Source of the DNA: Monomorium pharaonis
Lineage: Eukaryota; Arthropoda; Insecta; Hymenoptera; Formicidae
Length of the DNA: 64,000 nt
Assembly (NCBI RefSeq): GCF_013373865.1
Contig: NC_050476.1
Span: 12,489,001-12,553,000, forward strand
Direction of reading: 5' to 3'
Shown: positions 33,240-45,357 of the stretch, one piece after another
Layout: each line of letters begins with the position of its first letter
Numbering within the stretch: the stretch's first letter is position 1
Program-made: the position numbers and the translations under genes
The notes under the pieces: model-generated
Seen by the model: only the letters and a program-made list of their open reading frames with translations
Told to the model about the DNA's origin: nothing
Database searches by the model: none

Positions 33240-33378
33240 AGAGAGAGTTTGGAGTTGGTAAATACCGTGGAATTGACGAACCATGGGGTCCTGATCTCTG
33301 CTGTGACACGAACACGTACACATATACACAGATACACAGGCATACACACACATACACACACACATACACACACACAGT
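33155..33378. repeat. CA microsatellites
   Basis: Two CA-rich tracts (about 33155-33238 and 33306-33378) surround a short unique segment. Open frames through them are artefacts of dinucleotide repetition. Confidence 0.9.
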
Positions 33379-33530
33379 TAATCCAGCACTCCGAAGAGAT
33401 TAGATTTTTGCTACGTCCACGTCGTTGATCCTGGGTAATGCCGAGAGCAGGAACACTTACACATGCACGCGAAAACACGTGTAAAATTCACTGCATCTAA
33501 TTTCGTGCTCCATACCTTGAAAGAACAATT

Positions 33531-33796
33531 CCCAGATAGCCAGTTTGGTATAATAAAGATATTAGCATCTTCCTATGCATTTATGTCATCCGTTGTGCTG
33601 TTGTTTGCTAGCATTCGATGTCGGAAATAAAATTCTTTGCACGTTTCAAACATTATGCTAGTATTATTTAAGATCAGTGTCGAATGCTAGCAAATAACAG
33701 CACAAGGGACGACGTAAATGCATAGCAAGATGCTAACATCTTTATTAGCAACATGAGAACAATTTGTGCTCATACATACATTTGTGGCTATCTGGG
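33531..33796. mobile_element. Foldback MITE, about 266 bp
   Basis: The ends CCCAGATAGCCA and TGGCTATCTGGG are perfect inverted repeats. Much of the interior pairs as well, with GTGCTGTTGTTTGCTAGCAT against ATGCTAGCAAATAACAGCAC and ATTAGCATCTT against AAGATGCTAACAT. It is non-coding. Confidence 0.85.
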
Positions 33797-33908
33797 AAAC
33801 ACTCGAGGTTTCTTTTCGTCTCAGGAAGGCGATTTTATTGCCTCGAGTTTCTTTTTGACGCTCAAAAATTGGCAAAATTGAATTTTTCGACCCTTTGGAT
33901 CTTCAGTT

Positions 33909-34262
33909 TGTGACGATTGTCACTAAATCCCGGGGCCGACCACCCGCTCCACTATACGGGACTCAGCGTCCACGGACGCCCCTCCCGAAAGTCTAGTATC
34001 CCCGTCGGAGAACCGATCCCACCACGCTGCTGGAAGCGCGTGGGGATCGCCCCGACGGGTATAAAAGCCGCGCTCGATCAGGATCGAGCACCATTCCCCG
34101 TCGACAGTGCTGGTCACTAAACCGCTCTGCCGCCTGGCGCACGCCGGCTTTTGACTTCCTAGTCTCCGCCGACGAAGCAGATCATCAGACCATTTCGCCG
34201 CCTGGCGCACACCGGCCTTCGGCTTCCGGCGCACTACGAAGAGGTTGCTGATCGAATTTTGT
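33909..34262 (+). mobile_element. Probable LTR fragment with TATA box
   Basis: A GC-rich stretch begins near TGTGACGATTGTCACTAAAT and contains GGGTATAAAAGCCGCGC, a TATA box, followed by two copies of a CGCCTGGCGCACRCCGGC phrase about 65 bp apart. It ends with CGAAGAGGTTGCTGATCG, which also occurs in inverted form near 35470. No duplication or second end was confirmed. The class is inferred from style only. Confidence 0.45.
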
Positions 34263-35457
34263 GCATTGTGTGTGTGTGTGTGCGTGTGTGGAGTTTTAAA
34301 TTTTAGTTAAAAATTTAAAAAACACGTATTTATTTCATATTTAAATATTTTTTATCCTTAGTTATTGTTTGCAAATTAAAGGGCAAACTAAATAAAACAT
34401 TAGTAATTGATCCTAAATAAAATAATACATAATTTAATTTTTTATTTATTTTTTTTCACTAATCATAAACTCATTAAATAAACTAATAAGTTTTCGATGA
34501 AAACATACACGTTGGCCAAGAGTGAACTATCATTTATTCTTTTCTATCCTTTATTTTTATAGTTGTTATTCTTTTATGTATAGAAAAAAATTTATTTAAT
34601 TTATATTTTTAATTACACCATAATTAAAAGACACGACAGTGTCTCGCGTCTAGTGCAGAATTAAAGACCCGCAAGATCCATTAGACGAATCAAGTTTTGT
34701 TTTGTTATTTTATTATAACATACATATAATTAAATAACTGTATAATTATATATAATGTACAATTTATATATAATAAATGTAATAAATAATTTAATAGTAC
34801 AAATTTCTAATCGTCGGTCTGTAAATATGGTTATAAGAGTAAGTGGAGAGTAACGCGTACCATGATAATTACATGAGAATGAGCGAAAAAGTAATGAAAG
34901 CGAGCGAGACGACAACAGAGCCTAAAGAGCGAGCGAAACAGTAATAGAAACGAGCGAGATAAGAATAACAGCACAAGAAGAAGGCTCGAAGCTCGAGCGA
35001 CTCGAGGCCGTACAGCTTGGAAGTGAGAGAGAGAGCTGTCTGCACTCTTCCGCTTTCCGAAGTTTGGACGAAGCGTGGACGAAGCGTGACAAAGCTGGCC
35101 GAGCGCCGGCAGCACACGTACACGGCTCCTTCCGTGTGTGCGTTGCCACCACTACAGCTTTGCATCACACCGATTAGGTGGCAGAGCATCAAAAGTGGCA
35201 GCGCTGACTGGAAGTAGCACTATAGCGCATATGGCACGAAATTCCTCAGGAGGCAATTATTAGATTCTGCATCAATATGCACGAGCATCTTCAAAAAATC
35301 ATTCCAAGACGTGGAAGTAATACACAAAGTACAAATATGTATTTTTTTCGGGTAATATTTTCTTATTTCTTTCGTTCAACACGACACACACGCAACACAC
35401 GCACACACACGCACCCACACACACACACACACACACATACACACACACACACACACA
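34263..35457. other. Segment between inverted LTR-like ends, with a GC-rich island
   Basis: A GT run and AT-rich sequence fill 34263-34830. From 34830 to 35220 the sequence is GC-richer and unique-looking, with CGAGCGAGA repeats and, on the minus strand, GGCAGCGCTG-like and TGGTGGCAACGCACAC phrases that could be promoter-like. No coding exon could be supported. A CA microsatellite lies at about 35384-35458. Confidence 0.4.
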
Positions 35458-35497
35458 ATCCACAAAATTTGATCAGCAACCTCTTCGTAGTGCGCAT
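35458..35497 (-). repeat. Inverted copy of the LTR-like end at 34220-34262
   Basis: CACAAAATTTGATCAGCAAC and then CTCTTCGTAGTGCGC is the reverse complement of the sequence closing the LTR-like fragment, with one or two changes. The two copies face each other across 1.2 kb. Confidence 0.6.
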
Positions 35498-37224
35498 TGA
35501 GAAATACTAATACTGGTGGTAAGAGGCATAAACAAACTAAAATGCATAGGTAACTTTAATACGCCATAACTCCGCCAAAAAAAATTGTACAGATTTTAAC
35601 TTTTTTTCAATTTGTAGGAAAAAGTTCATAATTTACGATAATTTAGTAGTTTACGAGAAAATAAAGTTTACGAGAAAAATTTATTGCACCCTTGTAGCGC
35701 ATCAAAGTGTGCAAAATTTTTAAGATCAAACACGTTCTTTCTTTTGAAGAGATGCCAATAAGGGAAAAGCAGAGGATCAAAATTTGACAAATGCTCTTTA
35801 AAGTAGAGAGATTTCAAGCTTTAAAATGAAAAGAAATCATTCCAATATGATAAGTTTTCGCGACGTTACGATTATTTGAAGTTGAGTGGAATTTTGGTAT
35901 AAATTTTTGTTGCGTTAATTTTGTTGCTCAGTATATTATATATTTTGTATATTATTTTAAATTAACCCTTATAAAAAATACTATTAGACTATTAGATTAT
36001 TCGCCAAAAAATTACTGAAAACTATTGAACTAATAGTGTGTCCAACAGTATTACTATTAGTTGCAATAGTTTTCAGTAGTTTTTTGGCAAATAGTCCAAT
36101 AATCCAATAGTATTTTTTCATAAGAAAAATAATTAAATTTCTATTTTCTCTCTCTCTTTCTCTCTCTCCCATCTCTTTCCTTTTCTTCTTTAAATACGTA
36201 TCTGTCAAATATGAATTAAATATGTAATGTATGCGAAGTATCTGTACGTCAAATAAGTAAAGTATGCAAACTGTCAAAAGTTTTACCTAATAATTATTTT
36301 TCTCCATTCTATCTCTCTTTTTAAAAAAAGTTTTTTTTCTGTCTCTGTTTTTATTTCTTTCTCTCTTTCTCTTTTTCCTCTCTCTTACATTTAATTATTC
36401 CGTGACACTTTAGCTTTAAAATTAATAATATTAACATTACATTTTTTAAATATTGGAGCTCTAAATTAGAACTATGTATTAAATAAAAACAAAAAGAGGA
36501 AAGCATTACTTACAAAAAGAAAAAAAAGTGAGAAAAAGAAAAAATAAATTACGTACACACATTCACACACATATATATATATATAGTATATAGATATAAT
36601 TTAGATATAGATGATATAGATATTTTTTTCCTTTTTGTAAGTAATGCTTTCCTTTTTTTGTTTTTATTTAATACATAGTTTTAATTTTTTATAAAAATTT
36701 ATAAAAAAAATTTTTTAATAAATATAAAATTTTATAAAAAAAAATTTTTTTAAATAAATAGCATAGTTAAATAAAGGTATTTATACTGTAAAACTTTCGT
36801 ATGAAACATTTTTTAATATTTTGTTTAATTTATGAGATATATCGAAAAACCGCAAAAATCGTCTCAACTTTGAAGGGTGATTTCATCCCTTCAAACCGTT
36901 TTTGGGCACCAACTAAAAATTTCTAAAATCATGTATTCACCCCCTCTACATTTATGCCAAGTTTCATTAAAATCAGAATTTACGGGTTCGCGAGGTTCCT
37001 TTGTCAGTAAGATAATTAGATAAGATCATATAGGAAAGTATCCATATTCAGATGAAGTTTTAATTGTTTAATTCTTAGATGCGATAAAGAACGATAGAAT
37101 TTTATAACTTTTCTATCAGATTTCTATGTTTCTATCAATTTCTATCCAACTTTTTAATTAGTACGCGGCGTCACTGATAGGCTGATAGGCGATTGAACTC
37201 TCTGGGGAGTCAAATGCAGCCGAC
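35498..37224. other. AT-rich stretch with small palindromes and CT/GA runs
   Basis: No gene was recognised. A palindrome at about 35985-36105 pairs CCAAAAAATTACTGAAAACT with its complement. A second at about 36478-36680 pairs AGGAAAGCATTACTTACAAA with its complement around an AT microsatellite. CT-rich runs lie near 36145 and 36360. Confidence 0.5.
36753..37010. repeat. Dispersed non-coding repeat, copy 2
   Basis: Homologous to 11931-12200 in the same orientation (GCATAGTTAAATA, ACTTTGAAGGGTGRTTTCA, CATTAAAATCAGAATTT, GGTTCGCGAGGTTCC). Confidence 0.7.
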
Positions 37225-37370
37225 TCGCTATAAAGGTCACCCGCAACACGATTAAGACGAGCAATAATCAGTGTCTTTCGCTACGGGAGGACGATGTGGA
37301 AGAGGACTGCCATATATTACTTTTATGATTTACTCATTTTAATTTAGTAAACGATTCTGTACAAGAAAAG
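37225..37370 (+). repeat. Dispersed TATA-containing repeat, copy 2
   Basis: Homologous to 20543-20682 (CTATAAAGGTCACCCGCA, CACGATTAAGACGAGCAATA, GACTGCCATATATTACTTTT). Confidence 0.6.
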
Positions 37371-37690
37371 TAAAACGTTTTACATTTTTGAAACTAGATT
37401 TACGATAGGTAATCTATACAAAAAATACGATACAGAAAGATAGAAAGTTTATCATATATTTCAAATAAGCAATCTAATATTTACGAACCAAAAACACGAT
37501 AGAATACGATTAATTTATATAAAATATGACTAGATAAAAATTGTTTAAAAACGATAGGTAATCTATACGAAAAATACGATACAGAAAAATAGAAAGTCTA
37601 TCACGTATTTCAGATAAACAATCTAATATTTAAGAACCAAAACCACGATTCAATTTGATAGAATTTTTTCTTATCTGATTCTATCGGATT
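37371..37690. other. AT-rich stretch with an internal direct repeat
   Basis: The phrase ACGATAGGTAATCTATAC and following AAAAATACGATACAGAAA recur at about 37393 and 37550, a direct repeat of roughly 155 bp. No gene was seen. Confidence 0.5.
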
Positions 37691-37702
37691 TTTTGAGCAG
37701 GG

Positions 37703-38271
37703 TAGATATAATTTGCCCATGTTCAAAATGGCCACGCGTAAATTTGATTACGTTCGAAATGGCCCCGTGATATATTGCACGGAGTTCAATTTGCCCACGT
37801 TCGGAATGGCCACGTTCAAATTGGCCACATTCGAAACGGCCATGTTTAGAATGATTTTTTTCTTGTTTGTGTGGAAAGTTGTAAACTATGTGGTGCAGAG
37901 AATGCTTTGCGCGCGCGCACACACACACACGGGTGTAAGGAGGGCCTTCAGTCCCCCTTCCGCACCCACCCCGTCTAAGTCGCTAATCCATGTGCATTGT
38001 ACTGGAAATTATGTAAAACATACCTGACCATTTCGAACGTGGCCGTTCCGAACGTGGGCAAATTGAACTCCGTGCAATATTTCTCGTGGCCATTCCGAAC
38101 ATGGCCGTTTCGAACGTGGCCATCCCGAACGTCGCCATTTCGGACGTAGCCATTTCGGACGTGGCCGTTTCGGATGTGGCCGTTTCGGACGTGGCCGTTT
38201 CGGACGTGGCCGTTTCGGACGTGGCCGTTTCGACCGTAACCATTTCGCACGTGGCCATTTCGGACGCTCCC
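37703..38271. mobile_element. 15-bp-unit foldback element (locus C)
   Basis: A left arm of degenerate 15-bp units (for example GCCACGTTCAAATTG, then GCCACATTCGAAACG) and a right arm of about thirteen better-preserved units (GTGGCCGTTTCGGAC) lie in inverted orientation. Between them is a CA run and a GC-rich hairpin (AAGGAGGGCC, loop, GTCCCCCTT, near 37937-37959), the same core plan as loci A and B. The element is flanked by a perfect 12-bp direct repeat TTTTGAGCAGGG (37691-37702 and 38272-38283), which looks like a target duplication. The unit sequence differs from A and B although the period and plan are the same. Confidence 0.7.
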
Positions 38272-38283
38272 TTTTGAGCAGGG

Positions 38284-38878
38284 CTGGTTGTGGCTCTAAT
38301 ATTTTCCGTGGCACCGTTTATATACTTCCGTATCACTCTATCCGACCGAACACCACGCGCTCTCACACTCGAATGAATAAATTACAATGATAATTGTATA
38401 GAATCTATACAACACGAAGTAAGCGCAGCGAGAGAACCATCAGCATCACGGAAAAGCGGCAACAATAAATTTGATTCAACATCTCTTTTTTCAGGTAGGA
38501 TTTTATGGGAAATTAAGAAATAGAAAAAACTCAAAGTTCTGTAGTTATTGCGATGTGTAAATTTCAGAATATTTCTACAATTATTTATAAATAACTCTAA
38601 TATTATATGAACAAGTAAATATTTTAACTAATAAAATTTTTAATTAAAAAAAAATTTTTAATTTTTAATTTTTTGTGAAATTGTATACTAAAAAAATACT
38701 ATTTGTAACAAATTTTTTATTAAAGAGAATTGTAATTTGTGATTATTTTTTTTAATTTCTGAAAAAAATTCATATTTATTTATAGAAAACATTACAAATT
38801 CCTGTAAATTTTTACTTTTAACAAATATTTTTAGAAATTCATAGAAATTGTTTCCACCAGGATGTTAGGTATTTATAA
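38284..38878. other. Unassigned AT-rich stretch
   Basis: No gene was recognised. The first 200 bp is moderately GC-rich, the rest AT-rich. Confidence 0.5.
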
Positions 38879-39199
38879 CTAGAACACAACATTGCGCGCG
38901 CTTCGCGCGCGCCACTTAGCATTTTTATATTGAACATTGCACTTATTCTTCTTCTGTAATATTACTCTCACACACTTTATCATATTTAATGCCCTTTTCT
39001 ATCTCACGCTCCCTCATTCTCCCTCTCCCCCTCTCTAAATTATTAATTATATTATTAATTATATTAATTATATTATTTTCATATTGTTCAATATTACTCT
39101 TACACACTTTACTTTCTTATTTAATCCTCTTCTTTATCTCTCACGCTCTCTCACTCTCCCCCCTCGCCCTCTCTCTCTCTTTCTCTTTCTCTCTCTCTT

Positions 39200-39267
<68 letters not shown>

Positions 39268-40280
39268 AACACAAATTATTAATTATATTATATTTTTATG
39301 TTTCTTAATATCACTTTTACACACTTTACCTCCATACTTAATCCCCTTTAAATAAATTAAAAATTATAATATATTATATGTAATGCTAAATGTTAATTTT
39401 TAATAAAATTTCAAAACTTTCACTTTCTGGCTTGTTTAATCTCTCTCAATCATAATTTCCTTCCATCTAATCTCTTTCCTTTTCTAATCTCTTTCGATAA
39501 AACTCACTATCTCTCTCTGACCATTTCAACAACTTCTGACAAGCATCCAACAACTTTAAAATTAAATTGTTTAAATCTTATGCCTTAATAATACAACTTT
39601 AAAATAAAATTTTTTAATAAATTAAAAATTACAATATATTATATGCAATGTTACCTGATAATTTTCAATTAAATTTCAACACTTTCACTTTCTGCATTTC
39701 TTTTTTAAACTCTCTCGATCTCAATTCTTTCTCTCTAATCTCATTTCTTTTCTTCTATTAAAATACACAAAATGTCAAAATAATTAAAACGCAAATGATA
39801 TTTAATGAGAATAATAATTAATAAAAAATTATAATTATTGAGAATGATAATTAATAAGAAATGAGAATTAAGAGTTTAAGATTCCTTTTTTCAAAATATT
39901 TAAAACGCAAATGTTACCTTCCCGAAATCTTGCACTCTCTCTTTTTTTCTCTGTTAATAAGATCTCTTTCAAATTTACTTAATCTCTCTCTCTCTCTCTC
40001 TTTTTCTCTCTCTTTCCTTCTCTCTTTTTCTCTCTCTTTCTCTTTCCTTCTACCTATCACTTAATTCTTGCAATTTTTTTAAACTTTTTATTTTTTATAA
40101 ATATCTATATATACACTGGCGCAAAAAAAAACAAGACAAAAGTTTTGACCGATTTTTAGGCAATCTTCAAAGTGATGCAACTTTGCGAAAAATCATTTAA
40201 ATTACATGTACTTTTTTTAAATTAAAGGGAAAAAACCCTACTTTGAGAATCCCTAGGCGAAAATTTGATTTGTTAAGTGC
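38879..40280 (-). mobile_element. Helitron 3' half, copy 1
   Basis: On the minus strand the sequence ends with an 8-bp GC stem (GCGCGCGC, loop GAA, GCGCGCGC), then 11 nt, then CTAG followed by T. This is the classic Helitron 3' terminus: a hairpin 10-12 nt before CTRR, with insertion between A and T. The body is non-coding and rich in CT runs and short palindromes. It is about 95% identical by eye to 44199-45629; the shared part ends at TTGTTAAGTGC. No Rep/helicase gene or clear 5' TC end was found, so it is non-autonomous or truncated. Confidence 0.65.
39168..39267. repeat. CT microsatellite
   Basis: A long CT run inside Helitron copy 1. Similar runs occur near 39980-40060, as GA at 40459-40510, and in the second copy at 44510-44573 and 45300-45395. 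Confidence 0.9.
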
Positions 40281-40455
40281 GAATCTTTTGTATCGCGTGA
40301 AAACCAAACATGTATTTTTTAATTGAAAAAAGTAAAAGTTTGTTATCATTTTTCACAAGTTTCTCGTTAAAATCTGGCTAATATTAATCCAGATTCTTAA
40401 AGTTCATTCTTTTCTAAGCAATTTAAAAAAAATACATGTCAATACGGTAAAGTAT

Positions 40456-40512
<57 letters not shown>

Positions 40513-41106
40513 GGGGGGGGAAGACAAAGAAGTAAAAAAGCTTAATTCTTTATAACATTAAGTAAGTATTTTATTTCTATAAACAATAATATTTATATAT
40601 CTATAATTTAAAAAAATGTTTTTTAAATTTTTTCTTTGAAATGCTTTTTTTCCTTTCTTTTACAATATAAAGCTTGTTTTGTCAAAATTTCGAAGTTTTA
40701 ATATGACTTAGTTGCGTTTAAAAAAGAAAGAAAGAAATAGAGAGAGCAGAAAGTAAGAGAAGAAAGAAAGAAATATTAAAAAGGTATATACTGAAAATAG
40801 AAATAAAGAAGGTACATAATATTAATGAGTCAGGTGTTGAAAATCAATGTATTGTTTTGTTGTAATTAACATTGACTTCAAACGGGTATATATATTGATT
40901 TTCTTACAGCTGTCTCAAAATCAATTAATACAGCTGATACGGACGTAAAACCATATATACACTGCAAAAAAATGTAATGTATTTAATGAGATATGTAGTT
41001 GAGGACTGCCTACTCAATGCAATATTATATGTTATTGCAGTATTAACATTGCCCATATAACATCGGATATTCTATGTATATGCATTTTTTTTCCATAATG
41101 TGAAAA
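40281..41106. repeat. Segment present in inverted form after Helitron copy 2
   Basis: About 40550-41033 is the reverse complement of about 45640-46110. Shared landmarks are GACTGCCTACTCAATGCAAT, CAAACGGGTATATATATTGA, CAGGTGTTGAAAATCAATGT and AAACAAGCTTTA. The first part (40281-40550) has no inverted partner and holds a GA microsatellite. It is non-coding. Confidence 0.7.
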
Positions 41107-42050
41107 AAATATCTTGTATGTTAAACGTATATACATCTCACATACATGATTCAAATATACATTATGGTATATAAAGTGTATATCCATTAATGTATTTGAT
41201 ATGTATATACAGCGCACAATGTTAAATGTATATACATCTCACATACATGATTCGAATATACATTATAGTATATAAAGTGTATATCCATTAATGTATTTGA
41301 TATGTATATACAGCGCACAATGTTAAATGTATATACATCTCACATACATGATTCGAATATACATTATAGTATATAAAGTGTATATCCATTAATGTATTTG
41401 ATATGTATATACAGCGCACAATGTTAAATGTATATACATCTCACATACATGATTCGAATATACATTATAGTATATAAAGTGTATATCCATTAATGTATTT
41501 GATATGTATGTACAGCGCACAATGTTAAATGTATATACATTTCACATACATGATTCGAATATACATTATGGTATATAAAGTGCATATCCATTAATGTATT
41601 TGATATGTATATACAGCGTACAATGTTAAATGTATATACATCTCACATACATGATTCGAATATACATTATAGTATATAGAGCGTATATCCATTAATGTAT
41701 TTGATATGTATATACAGCGCACAATGTTAAATGTATATACATCTCACATACATGATTCGAATATACATTATGGTATATAAAGTGTATATCTATTAATGTA
41801 TTTGATATGTATGTACAGCGTACAATGTTAAATGTATATACATCTCACATACATGATTCGAATATACATTATGGTATATAAAGTGTATATCCATTAATGT
41901 ATTTGATATGTATATACAGCGTACAATGTTAAATGTATATACATCTCACATACATGATTCGAATATACATTATGGTATATAAAGTGCATATCCATTAATG
42001 TATTTAGTATGTATATACAGCGCACAATGTTAAATGTATGTACATTTCAT
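41107..42050. repeat. 101-bp satellite array, about nine copies
   Basis: The phrase AGCGCACAATGTTAAATG recurs every 101 bp at 41211, 41312, 41413, 41514, 41615, 41716, 41817, 41918 and 42019. Copies differ at only a few positions. Each unit carries ATGATTCGAATATACATTAT and TATCCATTAATGTATTTGAT and several TGTATATACA palindromes. It is non-coding. Confidence 0.9.
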
Positions 42051-43734
42051 ATGCAAGATATTTTTCCTTTATAACATGAACTTGTACGCTCACGTGTAAG
42101 GAGTAATTCTCGCAATCACCGCTAGACGGTGCAACTTAGCCCTTTCTCCGGAGTCAAGTGATTCTCTCTTGCATATATAAGGGGGTTACTTGCAACTCCG
42201 CAATCAGATCTCGAATCTCATTTTTATTAGCTACCGTGCCTCGAGTACGGTACCGTACCAACACACAATCTCCACAAATTTGTATCATGTATATTCTATG
42301 TACATCTTATGTATATATACTATGGACATATGTATAATATTATGCATGTATTATGTACATTCTATGTTCATGTTATGTATATAAAATGAATGATAAATGG
42401 ACATACATTATGTATATACATGTAATATACGAATCATATACATGTGTATATACTTCCGATCTGCAATGGATATTTTCCTTGTAACATTTCATATGCAATG
42501 GATGTACGGTGTAATACAGAACCATAGTATATACAACACACATAAATGTATATACATAATATATACATTGTATATCAAATTGTTTTGTGGGGTATATTTA
42601 GATACACATCCGGTTTTATTTGCACATACATTTCACATTCAATGTATATACATTACATTAAGAAAGTATATACCTGGATTATGTAATACACATAAATGTA
42701 TGTACAATGTATGTACTGAGTATATTTTTATGTATATACATAATATATACATATTACATATAAAAATGTATATACAGAATATACATACATACAATATACA
42801 TATTATATACATATGTATATACTATGGATCTTTTATGTACATTAACCCGGTTTCATTTGCACATACTTTTCACATCCAATGTATATAAATTACATGAAGA
42901 AAGTATATACCTGGAATATGTAATATACATAAATGTATGTACAATGTATGTACTGAGTATATTTTTATGTTTTGTGGGTGTACTTGCGTTGAGAGTAAAT
43001 ATTGTATTGAATATTTTATGTAGTTATCAGCTCGCTATTACATATGTTATTGGCTGTATTTTTTTTTATGTGGACATGTCCGCGCGCGGGCGCGCGTGTG
43101 TGTAAAATTATGTAAATTTATAAATAATTATTCTACATAATATTATTTAAAAACATGTTTTTTTTTAATTATTATTTACTTAATTTTTTTAACTTTTTTA
43201 AAATAAATACATACATACATACGTGTGTGTGTGTGTGTGTGTGTGTTTATAAAAAATAAATTAAAATTAAAATTATCAAGTAAATACTTTATAAAAAATA
43301 AATTAAAATTAAAATTATTAAGTAAATACTAATTTTTTGAAAAATATGTTTTTATATAATATTACGTAATTATTTATAAAATTATACATTTTTTATTCAA
43401 AATTACAAAAGATAAAGGATAGATTAAAGAAAGGAAAAAAGATAAAAAAGAAAGAGAGAAAAAGGAAAAGAGAGAGATGATTCAAGGAAGCATAATTCTT
43501 TTGAATTAATAAAGATTAAGACATTTTCATAAAGAAACGGAGAAAGAAAAAAGGAAGAAAGACAAAAAAGGTATATAATAATTATTTAAAAAGCTGTTGC
43601 GTTATTTTTTGTGCCTTATTTTTGTATAAAATAGCATGTTATGTTATGTTATGAACATATATATGTTATGTACGTAAAACATAAATATCATATACATATA
43701 CATGCGTATGTATATGTACATTTATATGTAAATA
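42051..43734. other. TGTATATACA-rich and AT-rich non-coding stretch
   Basis: From 42270 to 42980 the sequence is made of scattered TGTATATACAT-like palindromes with two related segments (about 42600-42740 and 42835-42965), probably decayed relatives of the satellite. A CG/GT-rich patch lies near 43080 and a GT run near 43222. No gene was seen. Confidence 0.5.
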
Positions 43735-44118
43735 TACAGGGTGTTTTGTAAAAATTTATACAATTTTATAAACAGGTAGAGCGCATTAAATTGAACAGAA
43801 AAGTTCTTTAACATTTTGCGATTTTCGCAATAGTTAATAAGTTGTTGATTACACAGGCACACAAAAAAGTGGTTTGTTCGGCGGACCAAACTAATTAATC
43901 CTTATGTATTTTAATGAATTCAAATCCAAGATCAGAATTGCTGAATTGACTTATTTTTTCCTAATTTCAAAAGAAAACACCACTTTTTTGTGTACCTGTG
44001 TAATCAATAACTCGTTAACTATTGCAAAAATGGAAAAACGGTAAAGGACTTTTCTGTTTAGTTTAATGCGCTCTACCTGTTTATAAAGATTGCATAAATC
44101 TTTACCAAACATCCTGTA
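43735..44118. mobile_element. MITE with mariner-like TACAGG ends
   Basis: The ends TACAGGGTGTTTTGTAAAAA and its inverted form at the right edge (ending CCTGTA) are bounded by TA. The arms pair over about 110 bp, including AAACAGGTAGAGCGCATTAA and AGTTCTTTAAC. The centre (43851-44001) is itself bounded by ACACAGGCACAC / GTGTACCTGTGT and belongs to the family found at 60849-61747. Confidence 0.8.
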
Positions 44119-44198
44119 TATAGATATTTATAAAAAATAAAATTTAAAAAACATTTAAATAAATATAATTTTCTAATAAAATCTATTTTTATATAATA

Positions 44199-44509
44199 CT
44201 AGAACACAACATTGCGCGCGCTTCGCGCGCGCCACTTAGCATTTTTATATTGAACATTGCACTTATTCTTCTTCTGTAATATTACTCTCACACACTTTAT
44301 CATATTTAATGCCCTTCTCTATCTCACGCTCCCTCATTCTTCCTTTCCCCCTCTCTAAATTATTAATTATATTATTAATTATATTAATTATATTATTTTC
44401 ATATTGTTCAATATTACTCTTACACACTTTACTTTCTTATTTAATCTTCTTCTATATCTCTCACGCTCTCTCATTCTCCCCCCTCCTCCCCACCTCTCTC
44501 TCACTCTCA

Positions 44510-44574
<65 letters not shown>

Positions 44575-45316
44575 AACACAAATTATTAATTATATTATAT
44601 TTGCATGTTTCTTAATATCACTCTTACACACTTTACCTCCATACTTAATCGCCTTTAAATAAATTAAAAATTATAATATATTATATGTAACGTTACTTGT
44701 TAATTTTCAATAAAATTTCAAAACTTTCACTTTCTGGCTTTCTTGTTTAATCTCTCTCAATTATAATTTCCTTTCATCTAATCTCTTTCCTTTTCTAATC
44801 TCTTTCGATAAAACTCACTATCGCTCTCTGACCATTTCAACAACTTCTGACAACAAGCATCCAACAACTTTAAAATTAAATTTTTTAAATCTTATGCCTT
44901 AATAATACAACATTAAATTTAAATTTTTAAATAAATTAAAATTTATAATATTATATGTAATGTTACCTGATAATTTTCAATCAAATCTCAACACTTTCAC
45001 TTTCTGGATTTCTTTTTTAAACTCTCTCGATCTCAATTCTTTCTCTTTAATCTCATTCCTTTTCTTCTATTAAAATACACAAAATGTCAAAATAATTAAA
45101 ACGCAAATGATATTTAATGAGAATAATAATAATTAATAAAAATTGATAATTATTGAGAATGATAATTAATAAGAAATGAGAATTAAGAGTTTAAGATTCT
45201 TTTTTTTCAAAATATTTAAAACGCAAATGTTACCTTCCCGAAATCTCGCACTCTCTCTCTCTTTTTCTTTCTTAATAAGATCTTCAAATTTACTTAATTT
45301 CTCTCTCTCTCTCTTT

Positions 45317-45357
<41 letters not shown>

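Noticed and set aside
33076..33478. Long overlapping frames on both strands through CA repeats
   Set aside because: They are pure dinucleotide-repeat translations (Cys-Val or Thr-His runs) with no conserved domain.
37975..38366. Pentapeptide-like frames at locus C as a real gene
   Set aside because: No start context, splice sites or conserved flanks were seen, and the arms are non-coding palindromes; kept only as a low-weight finding.
38989..39308. Leu/Ser-rich frames through CT microsatellites (also 44309-44589 and 45176-45508)
   Set aside because: They follow the microsatellite and occur in both Helitron copies with differing length, so they are not genes.
42190..43105. Tyr/Ile-rich frames in the TGTATATACA region
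   Set aside because: They come from degenerate satellite-like sequence with no independent sign of coding.
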